A stretch of DNA of 64,000 bases from contig NZ_AP025667.1 in assembly GCF_022846655.1 (NCBI RefSeq), forward strand, positions 5,307,001 through 5,371,000. The letters are read 5' to 3'. Source of the stretch: Streptomyces seoulensis (GTDB taxonomy: Bacteria > Actinomycetota > Actinomycetes > Streptomycetales > Streptomycetaceae). Both the position numbers and the translations under genes were made by a program. Positions 42,192 to 55,752 of the stretch are shown in pieces. Numbering within the stretch: position 1 is the stretch's first letter; each line of letters opens with the position of its first letter. The notes under the pieces are model-generated. The model saw only the letters and a program-made list of their open reading frames with translations, was not told where the DNA came from and did not search any database.

Positions 42192-43424
42192 TCACTTGAG
42201 CACGCTGCCCGCCTTCCACTGCTTCCATGCCATGTTCCACCCGCTGAGGCCGTTGTCCGGGGAGACCGTCTTGTCCTTGCTGTGGACGACCTCGATCACG
42301 TCCCCCACGAGGCTGCGGTCGAAGAACCAGCCCGCCGGGGTGTCCGCGCCGCCGCCCTTCACGTCGCGGAGCCCCACGCAGCCGTGGCTGACGTTGACCT
42401 CGCCGGGAGAGTCGGGCGACCAGTAGTTGCCGTGCAGGAAGGTGCCGGAGTCGGTGAGCTTCATGGCGTGCGGCACGTCCGGGATGTCGTACTCCCCGCC
42501 GAAGCCGACCGTCTGGCTGTTCATGCGGGTGACCTCCAGCATGTCCATCACCACCATCTTGCCGTTGTACGTGGGCGTCTTCGGGGCGCCCGCGGTGATC
42601 GGCACGGTGGCCAGCAGCTCGCCGTCCCGGCGCACCTGCATGGTGTGCGCGGCCGCGTCGACCAGGGAGACCTGGCTGCGGCCGACGGTGAAGGAGATCG
42701 TCTTGCGCTGGAGCCCGTAGACGCCGGGCGTCCCCTCCACGTCCCGCAGGGCGAGGTCGACGGTGACCTCGGTGCCGGGTTTCCAGTAGCGCTCGGGGCG
42801 GAAGTCCAGCCGGTTCCTGCCGAACCAGTGGGCGCGGATGTCCACGGCCGGCTTCGCGGTGACCCGTACCGCCTTCTCCACGGCGGCCTGATCGGTGATG
42901 TCCCGGCTGAAGGAGAGGGAGACGATCATCCCGGTGCCGACCGTGGAGCGGTTCTCCGGAGTGACGTAACCGATGAACCGCTGGTCGGGGACGTAGGTGG
43001 TGAAGCTGGTGTGCCGGGCCGAGCGGCGGCCGTCGCCGTCCACGGCCACCGCGTCCACGGTGTACCGGGCGGCCAGCGCCAGCTTGTCGTCGTCCGGCCG
43101 CCAGGTGCGGCCGTCCGGGCCGATACGGCCGGTGACGGCGGTGTCCTGCGCGTCCTGGGAGCGGGTCACCGTGACCTTCTCCAGCCGTCCTTCGGGCACC
43201 CGCACCCGCAGCCGCTGCTCGGGGCGCACCTCCTTGCCGCCGTCGTCGGGGGTGACGCGGATGACGTCCTCGACGGCCGGGGGTCTGCCCGGCGGGCCGC
43301 CGATGCCCAGGGGTCCGGAGCCGTCCGCGGTGCAGCCGGCGGCCCCGGCCAGCAGTCCCGCCCATGAAAGTGCCGTGGCCAGTGCGGCCAGCGCGCGCCG
43401 CGCGCGTCCTTGTACGTGCCTCAC
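42192..43424 (-). CDS. L,D-transpeptidase 2, probable lipoprotein
   Basis: A 410-residue paralogue of the neighbouring enzyme, equal in length. The signal region ends in LLAGAAGC, a loose lipobox whose -3 residue is not the usual Leu. Ig-like domains are followed by YkuD with GNYWSPDSPGEVN and SHGCVGLRD, then VSPDNGLSGWNMAW at the C terminus. It probably makes 3-3 peptidoglycan cross-links. GTG 43424 is the most plausible start although its ribosome site is weak. The gene is divergent from glgX with 237 bp between them. Confidence 0.9.
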   Translation of the reverse strand: MRHVQGRARRALAALATALSWAGLLAGAAGCTADGSGPLGIGGPPGRPPAVEDVIRVTPDDGGKEVRPEQRLRVRVPEGRLEKVTVTRSQDAQDTAVTGRIGPDGRTWRPDDDKLALAARYTVDAVAVDGDGRRSARHTSFTTYVPDQRFIGYVTPENRSTVGTGMIVSLSFSRDITDQAAVEKAVRVTAKPAVDIRAHWFGRNRLDFRPERYWKPGTEVTVDLALRDVEGTPGVYGLQRKTISFTVGRSQVSLVDAAAHTMQVRRDGELLATVPITAGAPKTPTYNGKMVVMDMLEVTRMNSQTVGFGGEYDIPDVPHAMKLTDSGTFLHGNYWSPDSPGEVNVSHGCVGLRDVKGGGADTPAGWFFDRSLVGDVIEVVHSKDKTVSPDNGLSGWNMAWKQWKAGSVLK

Positions 43425-43661
43425 GCCGACACAACGACGGGGCACGCTCCGGGGAAACGTGAGTGCGACCCCACGGATGGGCAGAACAGAGGGAAGGACG
43501 ACGCGAAGGGGAGCCGCCGCGCCCGCGCCGGAGCCGTCGGGGCGCAGCCGTACCGGTCGGCCGAGCGTGCCGCGGGCCAGAAGAGCCCGTGGTGCGGTCG
43601 GCCCTTCGGCGCGGCCGGTCGCGCCCCGGAAGGCCGAGCCACTGGAAGAAGGGGCCGACTG

Positions 43662-45899
<2,238 letters not shown>

Positions 45900-45957
45900 G
45901 GCTGCGCAAGGGGGCCGGAAAACTCGGTGGGCCGGAGGGGGGCCGGTCCGTAGGCTC

Positions 45958-47775
45958 ATGTCGGTGTCGACTACATCCTCCCCCGCCCCGCGCCGGTCCG
46001 CCGCCCGGACCCTCATGCGGCTGTGGCCGTACGTACGCCCGGTGCGCGCACGGTGGTTCGCGGCCGCCACCGTCGCGGTCGTCGCCTCCTGCACCGGTCT
46101 GGTGATCCCGCTCGTGCTGAAGTGGATGGTCGACGGCCCGGTGGCCGCGCGTGACCCGGCCGGGGTGTGGCTGGGCGCGCTGTACCTGCTGCTGATCGGG
46201 GTGGCGGAGGCGGTGCTGTTCGGCGTCCGGCGCTGGCTGGTGGCCCGGCCGCTGGCGGGCGTCGAGGCGGGGCTGCGCGCCGACCTCTACCGGCGGCTCC
46301 AGCGGCTCCCGGTGGCCTTCCACGACCGCTGGCCCTCGGGCCAGTTGCTGTCGCGGGGTACCGGAGATCTGATGCTGGTGCGCATGTTCCTCGCCTTCCC
46401 GCTGACCTTCCTGCTGGTCAACGGCGTGACGATCCTCGTCGGCGTGGGGATCATGCTGGCGCAGGACTGGGTGCTGGGCCTGGTCGTCCTCGGGCCCGCC
46501 GTGCCGCTGATGTGGGTGTGCGTGGTCGTGGAGCAGCGGTACGCGCACGCGTGCCGGCGGGCGCAGGACCAGGTAGGGGACCTGACGACCCTGGTCGAGG
46601 AGAGCGTGCTCGGCATCCGGGTCGTCAAGGGCTTCGGGCGCCACCGCAGCCAGGCGCGGGCGTTCCGGCGTACGGCGCTCATGCTGCGGGACACCGAGGT
46701 CGGCAAGGCGCGGCTGCTGGCGGTCATCTGGGCGGTCATCGTGACCCTGCCCGAGGTGGCGATCGGGGCCGCGCTGGTGCTGGGGGTGCTGCGGGTGGCG
46801 GACGGCTCGCTGTCGGCGGGCACCCTGGTCGCCTTCCTGAGCACGGCGCTGGCGCTGCGCTGGCCGGTGGAGTCCATCGGCTTCCTGCTGGCGATGTGCC
46901 AGGAGGCGGCGACGGCCACCGAACGGTACTTCGAGGTGCTGGACGAGAGCCTGGAGGACCACGCCGACACGCCTGGCACCGCCGTGCGCGAGCCGGGCGG
47001 GCGGGGCCTGCGCTTCGAGGGCGTGGGTTTCCGCCACGCCGACGCGGCCCCCGGCACGCGGCCCGTGCTGGAAGGCGTCGAACTGCACGTCCGCCCCGGC
47101 GAGTCGATGGCGCTGGTCGGCGCGACCGGCAGCGGCAAGACCACGCTCACCTCGCTGGTCCCCCGGCTGCACGACGCCACCTCGGGCCGGATCACCCTCG
47201 ACGGCGTCGACATCACCGCGCTCCCCCGCGAGGAACTGCGCGCACGGGTCGCCGTGGCCTTCGAGGAGCCCACCCTGTTCTCGGCGAGCGTGGCGGAGAA
47301 CGTCCTCATGGGCGCCGGGGAGGGCGCCGGACGGGACGAGCTGGACCGGGCCCTGGCCGTGGCGCACGCCGACTTCGCGCACGCGCTGCCCGAGGGGCCG
47401 GACACCCGGGTCGGCGAGCAGGGGCTGAGCCTGTCCGGCGGTCAGCGGCAACGCCTCGCGCTGGCCCGCGCGGTGGCCGGCCGGCCGGAGTTCCTGGTGC
47501 TGGACGACCCGCTGTCCGCGCTCGACGTGCACACCGAGGCGGCCGTGGAGGCGGCGCTGCGCCGGGTCCTGGCCGACACCACCGCGCTGATCGTGGCCCA
47601 CCGCCCGTCCACGGTGCTGCTGGCCGACCGGGTCGCCCTGCTCTCCGACGGCCGGATCACGGCGGTGGGCACCCACCACGAACTGCTGCGCACCAACGCC
47701 GAGTACGCCCATCTGATGTCCGGCGGTCCGCGCGAGGCGACCGAGGCGACCGAGGAACCCGAGGAATCCCGATGA
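45958..47775 (+). CDS. ABC exporter half-transporter, pair 1, subunit A (LDD Walker B)
   Basis: A 605-residue exporter with a membrane domain in about 20-320 and an ATPase with Walker A LVGATGSGKTT, signature LSLSGGQRQR and Walker B LVLDDPLSALD, where Asp replaces the catalytic Glu. This is the degenerate-site half of a heterodimer; the next gene supplies DE. Start ATG 45958, 58 bp after glgX, and the stop overlaps the partner's ATG (ATGA). The substrate is unknown; relatives export drugs, lipids or peptides. Confidence 0.92.
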   Translation: MSVSTTSSPAPRRSAARTLMRLWPYVRPVRARWFAAATVAVVASCTGLVIPLVLKWMVDGPVAARDPAGVWLGALYLLLIGVAEAVLFGVRRWLVARPLAGVEAGLRADLYRRLQRLPVAFHDRWPSGQLLSRGTGDLMLVRMFLAFPLTFLLVNGVTILVGVGIMLAQDWVLGLVVLGPAVPLMWVCVVVEQRYAHACRRAQDQVGDLTTLVEESVLGIRVVKGFGRHRSQARAFRRTALMLRDTEVGKARLLAVIWAVIVTLPEVAIGAALVLGVLRVADGSLSAGTLVAFLSTALALRWPVESIGFLLAMCQEAATATERYFEVLDESLEDHADTPGTAVREPGGRGLRFEGVGFRHADAAPGTRPVLEGVELHVRPGESMALVGATGSGKTTLTSLVPRLHDATSGRITLDGVDITALPREELRARVAVAFEEPTLFSASVAENVLMGAGEGAGRDELDRALAVAHADFAHALPEGPDTRVGEQGLSLSGGQRQRLALARAVAGRPEFLVLDDPLSALDVHTEAAVEAALRRVLADTTALIVAHRPSTVLLADRVALLSDGRITAVGTHHELLRTNAEYAHLMSGGPREATEATEEPEESR

Positions 47776-49637
47776 CCACCACGACGTCCGCCGCCCCCAC
47801 CACGGACGACGACCTACCCGGTCCGGGACTCGCAGGGGACTCCGGCGACCCCTTCGACCGGGACGTCCTGCCCACCACGCCCGGCGCCACCTCCGCCCTG
47901 CTGCGCTCGCTGCTCGTCCCGCGCCGCGCCCGGGTCGCGCTCACCGTGCTCCTGCTGCTGATCCAGCAGGCGGCGGCACAGACGGGCCCGCTGCTGGTGG
48001 CGTACGCCATCGACACCGCCGTGCCCGCGGTACGGCACCACGACCACGGCCCGCTGCTCGCGGTGGCGGCGGGATACGCGGTGTGCGCGCTGGCCTCCGG
48101 CGGCCTGCAGTACGCGTTCGTCCGGGCCTCCGCGCGGGTCAGCCAGGACGTGCTGCTGGACCTGCGCGGCCGGATCTTCCGGCACGCGCAGGCGCTCAGC
48201 GTGGACTTCCACGAGCGCTACACCTCCGGCCGGCTGATCTCCCGCTCCACCACGGACGTGGAGGCGCTGCGCGAACTCCTCGACGAGGGGCTCCAGGAGC
48301 TGGTGACGGTGGTGCTGTCCTTCGTGTACATCGCGGGACTGCTGCTCTGGCTCGACCCGGGCCTCGGGGCGGTCGCGATCGCGTCGTTCGTGCCGCTGTA
48401 CCTGCTGGTGCGGCGCTACCAGCGGCGCGCGCAGAAGGTGTTCGCCGCGCGCTCCACCGCGATCGCGGCGCTGATCGTGAAGTTCGTGGAGACGATGAAC
48501 GGCATCCGCCCGGTGCGCGCGTTCCGCCGCGAGGCCGCCAACGACGCCGAGTTCGCCGTCCTCAACCGGCGCCACGAGCGCAGCAACGGCGACTCGCTGC
48601 TGGAGATGGCCCAGTACGTGGTCGGCTCCCGGCTGGTCGCCAACACGGCCGTCGCCGGGATCGTGCTGTGGGGTGCCTACCGGGTGGCCTCGGACACGCT
48701 GGCGCTCGGTGTGCTGGCGGCGGCGGTGCTGTATCTGCGGCGGCTGTACGACCCGATCGACCGGCTCGGCATGTTCCTCAACTCCTACCAGTCGGCGGCC
48801 GCCTCGCTGGAGAAGATCGCCGGGCTGCTGGCGCAGACGCCGTCGGTGCCGGAGCCCGCCGTCTCCCGCGAACTCCCGTCGCCCGAGAGCGACCTCCCCG
48901 GCCGCGAGGTGGTCTTCGACGGGGTGCGGTTCGCCTACCGCACCGGTGGCGAGGTGCTGCCCCGCTTCGACCTGACGCTGCCGGCCGGGCAGACGGTGGC
49001 GGTGGTCGGCACCACGGGCGCGGGCAAGTCGACGCTGGCCAAGCTGCTCGCCCGCTTCTACGACCCGACCGAGGGCGCCGTCCTGCTCGACGGGGTGGAC
49101 CTGCGCGAGCTGTCGCTGCCCGAGCTGCGGCGCGGGGTGGTGATGGTGACCCAGGAGGCGTTCCTGTTCTCCGGCACGGTCGCGGACAACATCGCCATCG
49201 GCCGTCCCGAGGCGACCCGGGAGGAGATCGAGCGGGCGGCGAAGGCCATCGGCGCGGACGAGTTCATCAGCGCCCTGCCCGACGGCTACGACACCGACGT
49301 ACGCAAGCGCGGCGGCCGTATCTCCGCGGGCCAGCGCCAGTTGGTGGCGTTCGCGCGGGCGCTGCTCGCCGATCCGGCGGTGCTGATCCTGGACGAGGCG
49401 ACCAGTTCGCTGGACGTGCCGGGAGAGCGGGCGGTGCAGCGGGCGATGACGACCGTGCTGCGCGGCCGTACCGCCGTGGTCATCGCGCACCGGCTGTCCA
49501 CGGTGGAGATCGCCGACCGCGTCCTGGTGATGGAGCACGGCCGGATCGTGGAGGACGGCGACCCGGACGAACTGATCGCCGGTTCCGGTAGGTTCGCGGA
49601 ACTGCACAAGGCGTGGCGGGACAGTCTGGCTCGGTGA
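47772..49637 (+). CDS. ABC exporter half-transporter, pair 1, subunit B
   Basis: A 621-residue exporter with a hydrophilic Thr/Asp-rich N terminus (about 1-50), membrane domain about 55-340 and ATPase with Walker [13 protein letters not shown]-loop [10 protein letters not shown], signature RISAGQRQL, Walker [14 protein letters not shown] and H-loop VVIAHRLST. Its SAGQ signature pairs with subunit A's degenerate half, while its own Walker A/B form the active site with subunit A's LSGGQ. Translationally coupled to subunit A. The third ABC gene follows 22 bp later, so all four may be co-transcribed. Confidence 0.93.
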   Translation: MTTTTSAAPTTDDDLPGPGLAGDSGDPFDRDVLPTTPGATSALLRSLLVPRRARVALTVLLLLIQQAAAQTGPLLVAYAIDTAVPAVRHHDHGPLLAVAAGYAVCALASGGLQYAFVRASARVSQDVLLDLRGRIFRHAQALSVDFHERYTSGRLISRSTTDVEALRELLDEGLQELVTVVLSFVYIAGLLLWLDPGLGAVAIASFVPLYLLVRRYQRRAQKVFAARSTAIAALIVKFVETMNGIRPVRAFRREAANDAEFAVLNRRHERSNGDSLLEMAQYVVGSRLVANTAVAGIVLWGAYRVASDTLALGVLAAAVLYLRRLYDPIDRLGMFLNSYQSAAASLEKIAGLLAQTPSVPEPAVSRELPSPESDLPGREVVFDGVRFAYRTGGEVLPRFDLTLPAGQTVAVVGTTGAGKSTLAKLLARFYDPTEGAVLLDGVDLRELSLPELRRGVVMVTQEAFLFSGTVADNIAIGRPEATREEIERAAKAIGADEFISALPDGYDTDVRKRGGRISAGQRQLVAFARALLADPAVLILDEATSSLDVPGERAVQRAMTTVLRGRTAVVIAHRLSTVEIADRVLVMEHGRIVEDGDPDELIAGSGRFAELHKAWRDSLAR

Positions 49638-49659
49638 CGGCCGGTGGAACGGGGGCAGG

Positions 49660-51368
49660 ATGATCGACACGTACGGAGATCCCGGCATACCTGACACGCG
49701 CGGCGGCTGGCGCTACCTGTGGTGGCTGGCGCTGCGCCAGCCGGGGCGTTCGCTGGCCGGCGCGGTGTTCGGCTCGGCGTGGCTGGTGCTGATGGCGGCG
49801 CAGCCGTACCTGCTCTCGCGGGCGGTGGACGACGGGCTGGTGCCGGGGCGGCTCGGGGTGCTGGCCGCCTGGACCGGCGCCATGTTCGCGGCCGGGGTGG
49901 GGTGCGCGTGGCTGAGCATCATGCGGCACCGCACCATGACGCGGGTGCGGATGGACGCCAACTTCCGCACGGTCAAGCTGGTGGTGGAGCACGCGGCCCG
50001 GCTCGGCGCGGCGCTGCCCCGCCGGGTGGGGGCCGGTGAGGTCGTCACCGTCGGGGTGGGCGATGTGCAGACCCTCGCGCAGGCGCTGACCGTGATGGGG
50101 CCCGGGGTCGGCTCGGTCGTCGTCTACGCGGCGGTGGCCGCGCAGTTGCTGACGATCTCCGGCCCGGTCGCCGCGGTGGTGCTGCTGGGCGTACCGGTCA
50201 TCGCGCTGCTCACCGGCCCGCTGACCCGCCGCCTGCAGGGCACCGAGACCGAGTACCGGGAGCGGCAGGGCATCCTGACGGCGCGCATCGGCGACCTCGC
50301 GGGCGGGCTGCGTGTCCTGGGCGGCCTCGGTGGCAAGTCCCTGTTCTCGGACGCGTTCGCCGAGGACTCGGGGCGGCTGCGGGAGCAGGGCTACCGGGTG
50401 GGCGCGGTGACGAGCTGGGTGCAGGCGCTCGGGCTCGGCCTGCCCACGCTGTTCCTCGCGGCGGTGACCTGGCTGGCGGCCCGGCTGGCGGCCGAGGGCG
50501 CGATCACGGTGGGCGAGCTGGTGTCGGTGTACGGCTACGCGGCGGTGCTGATCGGCCCGGTCGCCTTCTTCGTGGAGATGAGCCACGACCTGAACCGGGC
50601 GGTGGTCGCGGCCCGCCGGGTGGTGGCCCTGCTGCGGCTGGCGCCCGAACCGGACGAGGGCACGCTCCCCGCCCCCGACGGCCCGGCCGAGCTGCGCGAC
50701 CCGGCGTCCGGCGTGCGGGTGGCGCCGGGCCGGCTGACCGCGCTGGTGTCGGCCCGCTCCGCCGACACCGCCGCCGTGGCGGACCGCCTGGGCCGGTACG
50801 GGCCGACCGAGGCGCTGTGGGGCGACGTCCGCCTGGACGCGGTCCCGCTGGCCGAGGTGCGCGCCCGTGTCCTGGTCGCGGACAACGAGGCCGACCTGTT
50901 CGCCGGGCCGCTGCTGGAGGCGGTGTCCGCCGGACGCACGGCGGACGAGGCCGCGGTGCGCCGGGCTGTGCGCGCGGCGGTCGCCGAGGACGTCGTACGG
51001 GGGCTGCCCGAGGGCCTGGACACGGTGGTGTCCGGGCAGGGCCGCAGCCTCTCCGGCGGGCAGCGGCAGCGGGTGCGGCTGGCGCGGGCGCTGCTGGCCG
51101 ACCCGGAGGTGCTGCTCGCCGTGGAGCCGACCTCGGCGCTGGACGCGCACACCGAGTCGGCGGTGGCGGGGCGGCTGCGGGAGGCGCGGGAGGGCCGTAC
51201 GACGGTGGTGACGTCGACCTCGCCGCTGCTGCTGGACGTGGCGGACACGGTGGTTTTCCTGGTGGACGGCAAGGTGGCCGCGAGCGGCCCGCACCGGCTG
51301 CTGCTGGACCGCGACAAGGGCTACCGAGCGCTGGTGGCAAGGGACTTGAGCGACGGGGAGGCCGTGCG

Positions 51369-51372
<4 letters not shown>
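49660..51372 (+). CDS. ABC half-transporter, pair 2, with degenerate ATPase lacking Walker A
   Basis: A 570-residue protein with a normal exporter membrane domain (about 20-325) but a shortened, degraded nucleotide-binding domain. Where Walker A (GxxGxGKS/T) should lie the protein reads LVSARSADTAAVAD, with no P-loop lysine. Walker B is LLAVEPTSALD, with the metal-binding Asp changed to Val but Glu kept. The signature RSLSGGQRQR is intact. It therefore cannot bind ATP canonically but can donate LSGGQ to its partner's site. GTGA overlap with the partner gene indicates they form a heterodimer. The substrate is unknown. Confidence 0.9.
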
Positions 51373-53150
<1,778 letters not shown>

Positions 53151-53463
53151 AGTCCGTCGACACGACCTGAGGGCCGCCGCCACACCGGCTCAACGCATCC
53201 TCAACATGCCTGCAATAAAAGGGAGTTGGCGCGGAGGAACACCTTCCGGCCAACTTCCCGATGCGCTCATGACAGGCACCCCGCTCCCCTGTCACTCTTC
53301 CCACGACCGACTCATAGCGATCGCACAGCGCTCACGCACCCCGCGCACACCCGCGCCCGCACGTGCAGCACGCACCGCGCACCGCCCTGTTCTGCCCCGG
53401 ACGCCCCAACCCACCGTCCGGTCTCCCTCGGCCGCGCGACCGGCGGCCACGCAGAAGGAGTCA
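53151..53463 (+). other. Leader/promoter region of the first metalloprotease gene
   Basis: A 313 bp gap between the ABC operon and the M4 protease gene. It contains the bipartite element at 53244-53274 that recurs ahead of the second protease gene, an AT-richer patch near 53211-53220, and the AAGGAG ribosome site at 53455-53460. No gene or clear terminator hairpin was recognised. Confidence 0.6.
53244..53274 (+). promoter_or_regulatory. Bipartite element shared by the two protease genes, copy 1
   Basis: Blocks TTCCGGCCAAC and TCATGACA start 23 bases apart. The same blocks (first with one change, second identical) with the same 23-base spacing occur at 55604-55634. Copy 1 ends about 190 bases before the protease start. 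It may be a promoter or regulator site. Confidence 0.55.
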
Positions 53464-55494
53464 GTGTTGAGCAGCAGCCCCTCCCGCAGACCCGTCTCCC
53501 CGCGCCGCCGCACCGCCACCGTGGCCCTCGCCGGTGTCGCCGCGCTGATCGCCGCCGCCCTCCAGTCGGGCGCCGCCACCGCGGCCCCGGCCCAGCCCGC
53601 ACAGGGCAAGGCCGACCCCGCGCACAGCTCCGTACGCCTCACCCCCGCCCAGCGCGCCGGGCTGATCCGCGACGCCGAGGCCGGCCGGGCCGACACGGCC
53701 CGCTCCATCGGGCTCGGCGCCCAGGAGAAGCTCGTCGCCCGCGATGTCGTCAAGGACGGCGACGGCACCCTGCACACCCGCTACGAGCGCACCTACGCCG
53801 GCTTGCCCGTGCTCGGCGGCGACCTGATCGTGGACACCGCACCCTCGGGCGCGGCCAAGCGCGTGGTGAGGGCGTCCGGCGCCGCGCTCGAGATCGCCGG
53901 TCTCACCCCGGCCGTGCCGAAGGCCACGGCGGAGCGGCAGGCGGTGGCGCGCGCGAAGACGCTGGGCGGCACCAAGTCCGCCGCCGACAGCGTGCGCAAG
54001 GTGATCTGGGCCGCCACCGGCAAGCCGGTGCTGGCCTACGAGACGGTGGTCGGCGGCTTCCAGGACGACGGCACCCCGAACGAACTGCACGTCATCACCG
54101 ACGCGGCCACCGGCAAGAAGCTCTACGAGTACCAGGCCGTGCGCACGGGCGTCGGCAACACCCAGTACAGCGGCCAGGTGCCGCTCACCACCACCCAGTC
54201 GGGCTCCACGTACAACCTGACCGACGGGGACCGCGGCGGGCACAAGACGTACAACCTCAACCGGGGCACCTCCGGCACCGGCACCCTCTTCTCGCAGGGC
54301 AGCGACACCTGGGGCAACGGCACCATCTCCGACCCGGCGACGGCGGGCGCGGACGCGCACTACGGGGCCGCGGTCACCTGGGACTTCTACAAGAACACGT
54401 TCGGCCGCAGCGGCATCAAGAACAACGGGGTGGGCGCCTACTCCCGTGTGCACTACGGCAATTCGTACGTGAACGCCTTCTGGAGCGACTCCTGCTTCTG
54501 CATGACCTACGGCGACGGCTCGGGCAACGCCGACCCGCTGACCGCGCTGGACGTCGCCGGGCACGAGATGAGCCACGGCGTCACCGCCAACACGGCCGGG
54601 CTCAACTACTCCGGCGAGTCGGGCGGGCTGAACGAGGCGACCTCCGACATCTTCGGCACCGGCGTGGAGTTCTACGCCGGCAGCGGCTCCGACCCCGGTG
54701 ACTACCTCATCGGCGAGAAGATCGACATCAACGGCGACGGCACCCCGCTGCGTTACATGGACAAGCCGAGCAAGGACGGCGCGTCCAAGGACAGTTGGTA
54801 CTCCGGTATCGGCGGGGTCGACGTGCACTACTCCTCGGGCCCGGCGAACCACTTCTTCTTCCTGCTGAGCGAGGGAAGCGGCGCCAAGGTCATCGACGGG
54901 GTCTCCTACGACTCCCCCACCGCCGACGGCCTCCCGGTCACCGGCATCGGCCGGGACAAGGCGCTCCAGATCTGGTACCGGGCGCTCACCACCAAGTGGA
55001 CGTCCACCACCAACTACTCGGGCGCCCGCACCGGCACCCTGGCCGCGGCCGGGGAGCTGTACGGCACCACGAGCGCGGAGTACGCGGCGGTGCAGGACGC
55101 CTGGGCGGGCGTCGGGGTGGGCACGCGGCCGGGCGGCGACACCGGCACCTCGTACGAATCCACCACGCCGGTGGTGATCCCGGACAACGGTCCGGCCGTC
55201 ACCTCCGACATCACGGTCTCCGGCAGGAGCGGAAACGCGCCAAGCAACTTGCGCGTGGCCGTGAACATCACCCACACCTGGCGGGGTGACCTGGTGATCG
55301 ATCTGGTCGGTCCGTCGGGCACCTCGTACCGGCTGAAGCCCTTCAGCTCCTCGGACTCCGGGGACGACGTGGACGAGACCTACACGGTGAACGCTTCCGC
55401 CGAACCCGCCAACGGCACTTGGCAGTTGAAGGTTCAGGACCAGGCGGCGCAGGACAAGGGCACGCTCAACGGCTGGAAGGTCACCTTCCCGTAG
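53464..55494 (+). CDS. Secreted M4 (thermolysin-type) zinc metalloprotease with P domain
   Basis: A 676-residue preproenzyme: signal peptide (Arg-rich start, hydrophobic core, ATAAPA), FTP/PepSY-type propeptide (about 55-220, including GLPVLGGDLIV and VYDxx-like strands), M4 catalytic domain (about 230-535) with GHEMSHG (HExxH) and GGLNEATSD (third zinc ligand Glu) and ANHFFFLLSEG (catalytic His region). A C-terminal proprotein-convertase P domain (about 560-676; SDITVSGR, THTWRGDLVIDLVGPSG) follows. It degrades extracellular protein after self-processing. GTG 53464 follows AAGGAG closely; TTG 53467 is an alternative. A sister gene follows. Confidence 0.95.
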   Translation: MLSSSPSRRPVSPRRRTATVALAGVAALIAAALQSGAATAAPAQPAQGKADPAHSSVRLTPAQRAGLIRDAEAGRADTARSIGLGAQEKLVARDVVKDGDGTLHTRYERTYAGLPVLGGDLIVDTAPSGAAKRVVRASGAALEIAGLTPAVPKATAERQAVARAKTLGGTKSAADSVRKVIWAATGKPVLAYETVVGGFQDDGTPNELHVITDAATGKKLYEYQAVRTGVGNTQYSGQVPLTTTQSGSTYNLTDGDRGGHKTYNLNRGTSGTGTLFSQGSDTWGNGTISDPATAGADAHYGAAVTWDFYKNTFGRSGIKNNGVGAYSRVHYGNSYVNAFWSDSCFCMTYGDGSGNADPLTALDVAGHEMSHGVTANTAGLNYSGESGGLNEATSDIFGTGVEFYAGSGSDPGDYLIGEKIDINGDGTPLRYMDKPSKDGASKDSWYSGIGGVDVHYSSGPANHFFFLLSEGSGAKVIDGVSYDSPTADGLPVTGIGRDKALQIWYRALTTKWTSTTNYSGARTGTLAAAGELYGTTSAEYAAVQDAWAGVGVGTRPGGDTGTSYESTTPVVIPDNGPAVTSDITVSGRSGNAPSNLRVAVNITHTWRGDLVIDLVGPSGTSYRLKPFSSSDSGDDVDETYTVNASAEPANGTWQLKVQDQAAQDKGTLNGWKVTFP

Positions 55495-55603
55495 ACCACC
55501 CTCGCGCCGCCCCTCGCGGCCGGTGAACGGGTGCCGTCCGGCGGGTGAACAGCCCTCCGCGCGGCCCCCGTTCACACGCCCGCAACAACAACAAGACGCA
55601 AGG

Positions 55604-55634
55604 TTTCGGCCAACATCACATCAGGGTCATGACA
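55604..55634 (+). promoter_or_regulatory. Bipartite element shared by the two protease genes, copy 2
   Basis: TTTCGGCCAAC and TCATGACA at 23-base spacing, matching 53244-53274, while surrounding sequence differs. It lies about 120 bases before the second protease start in a 258 bp intergenic gap, suggesting shared control of the two genes. Confidence 0.55.
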
Positions 55635-55752
55635 TGTACGCGTCCCTGGTGCCACGCTCTCCCCACCCGCCGCAGCACAGCGACTTCAGTACGCACCACC
55701 CGGCCAGTGACCCCACACCGGCCGGAAACGCCCCCACGTTCAAGGAGCTACT

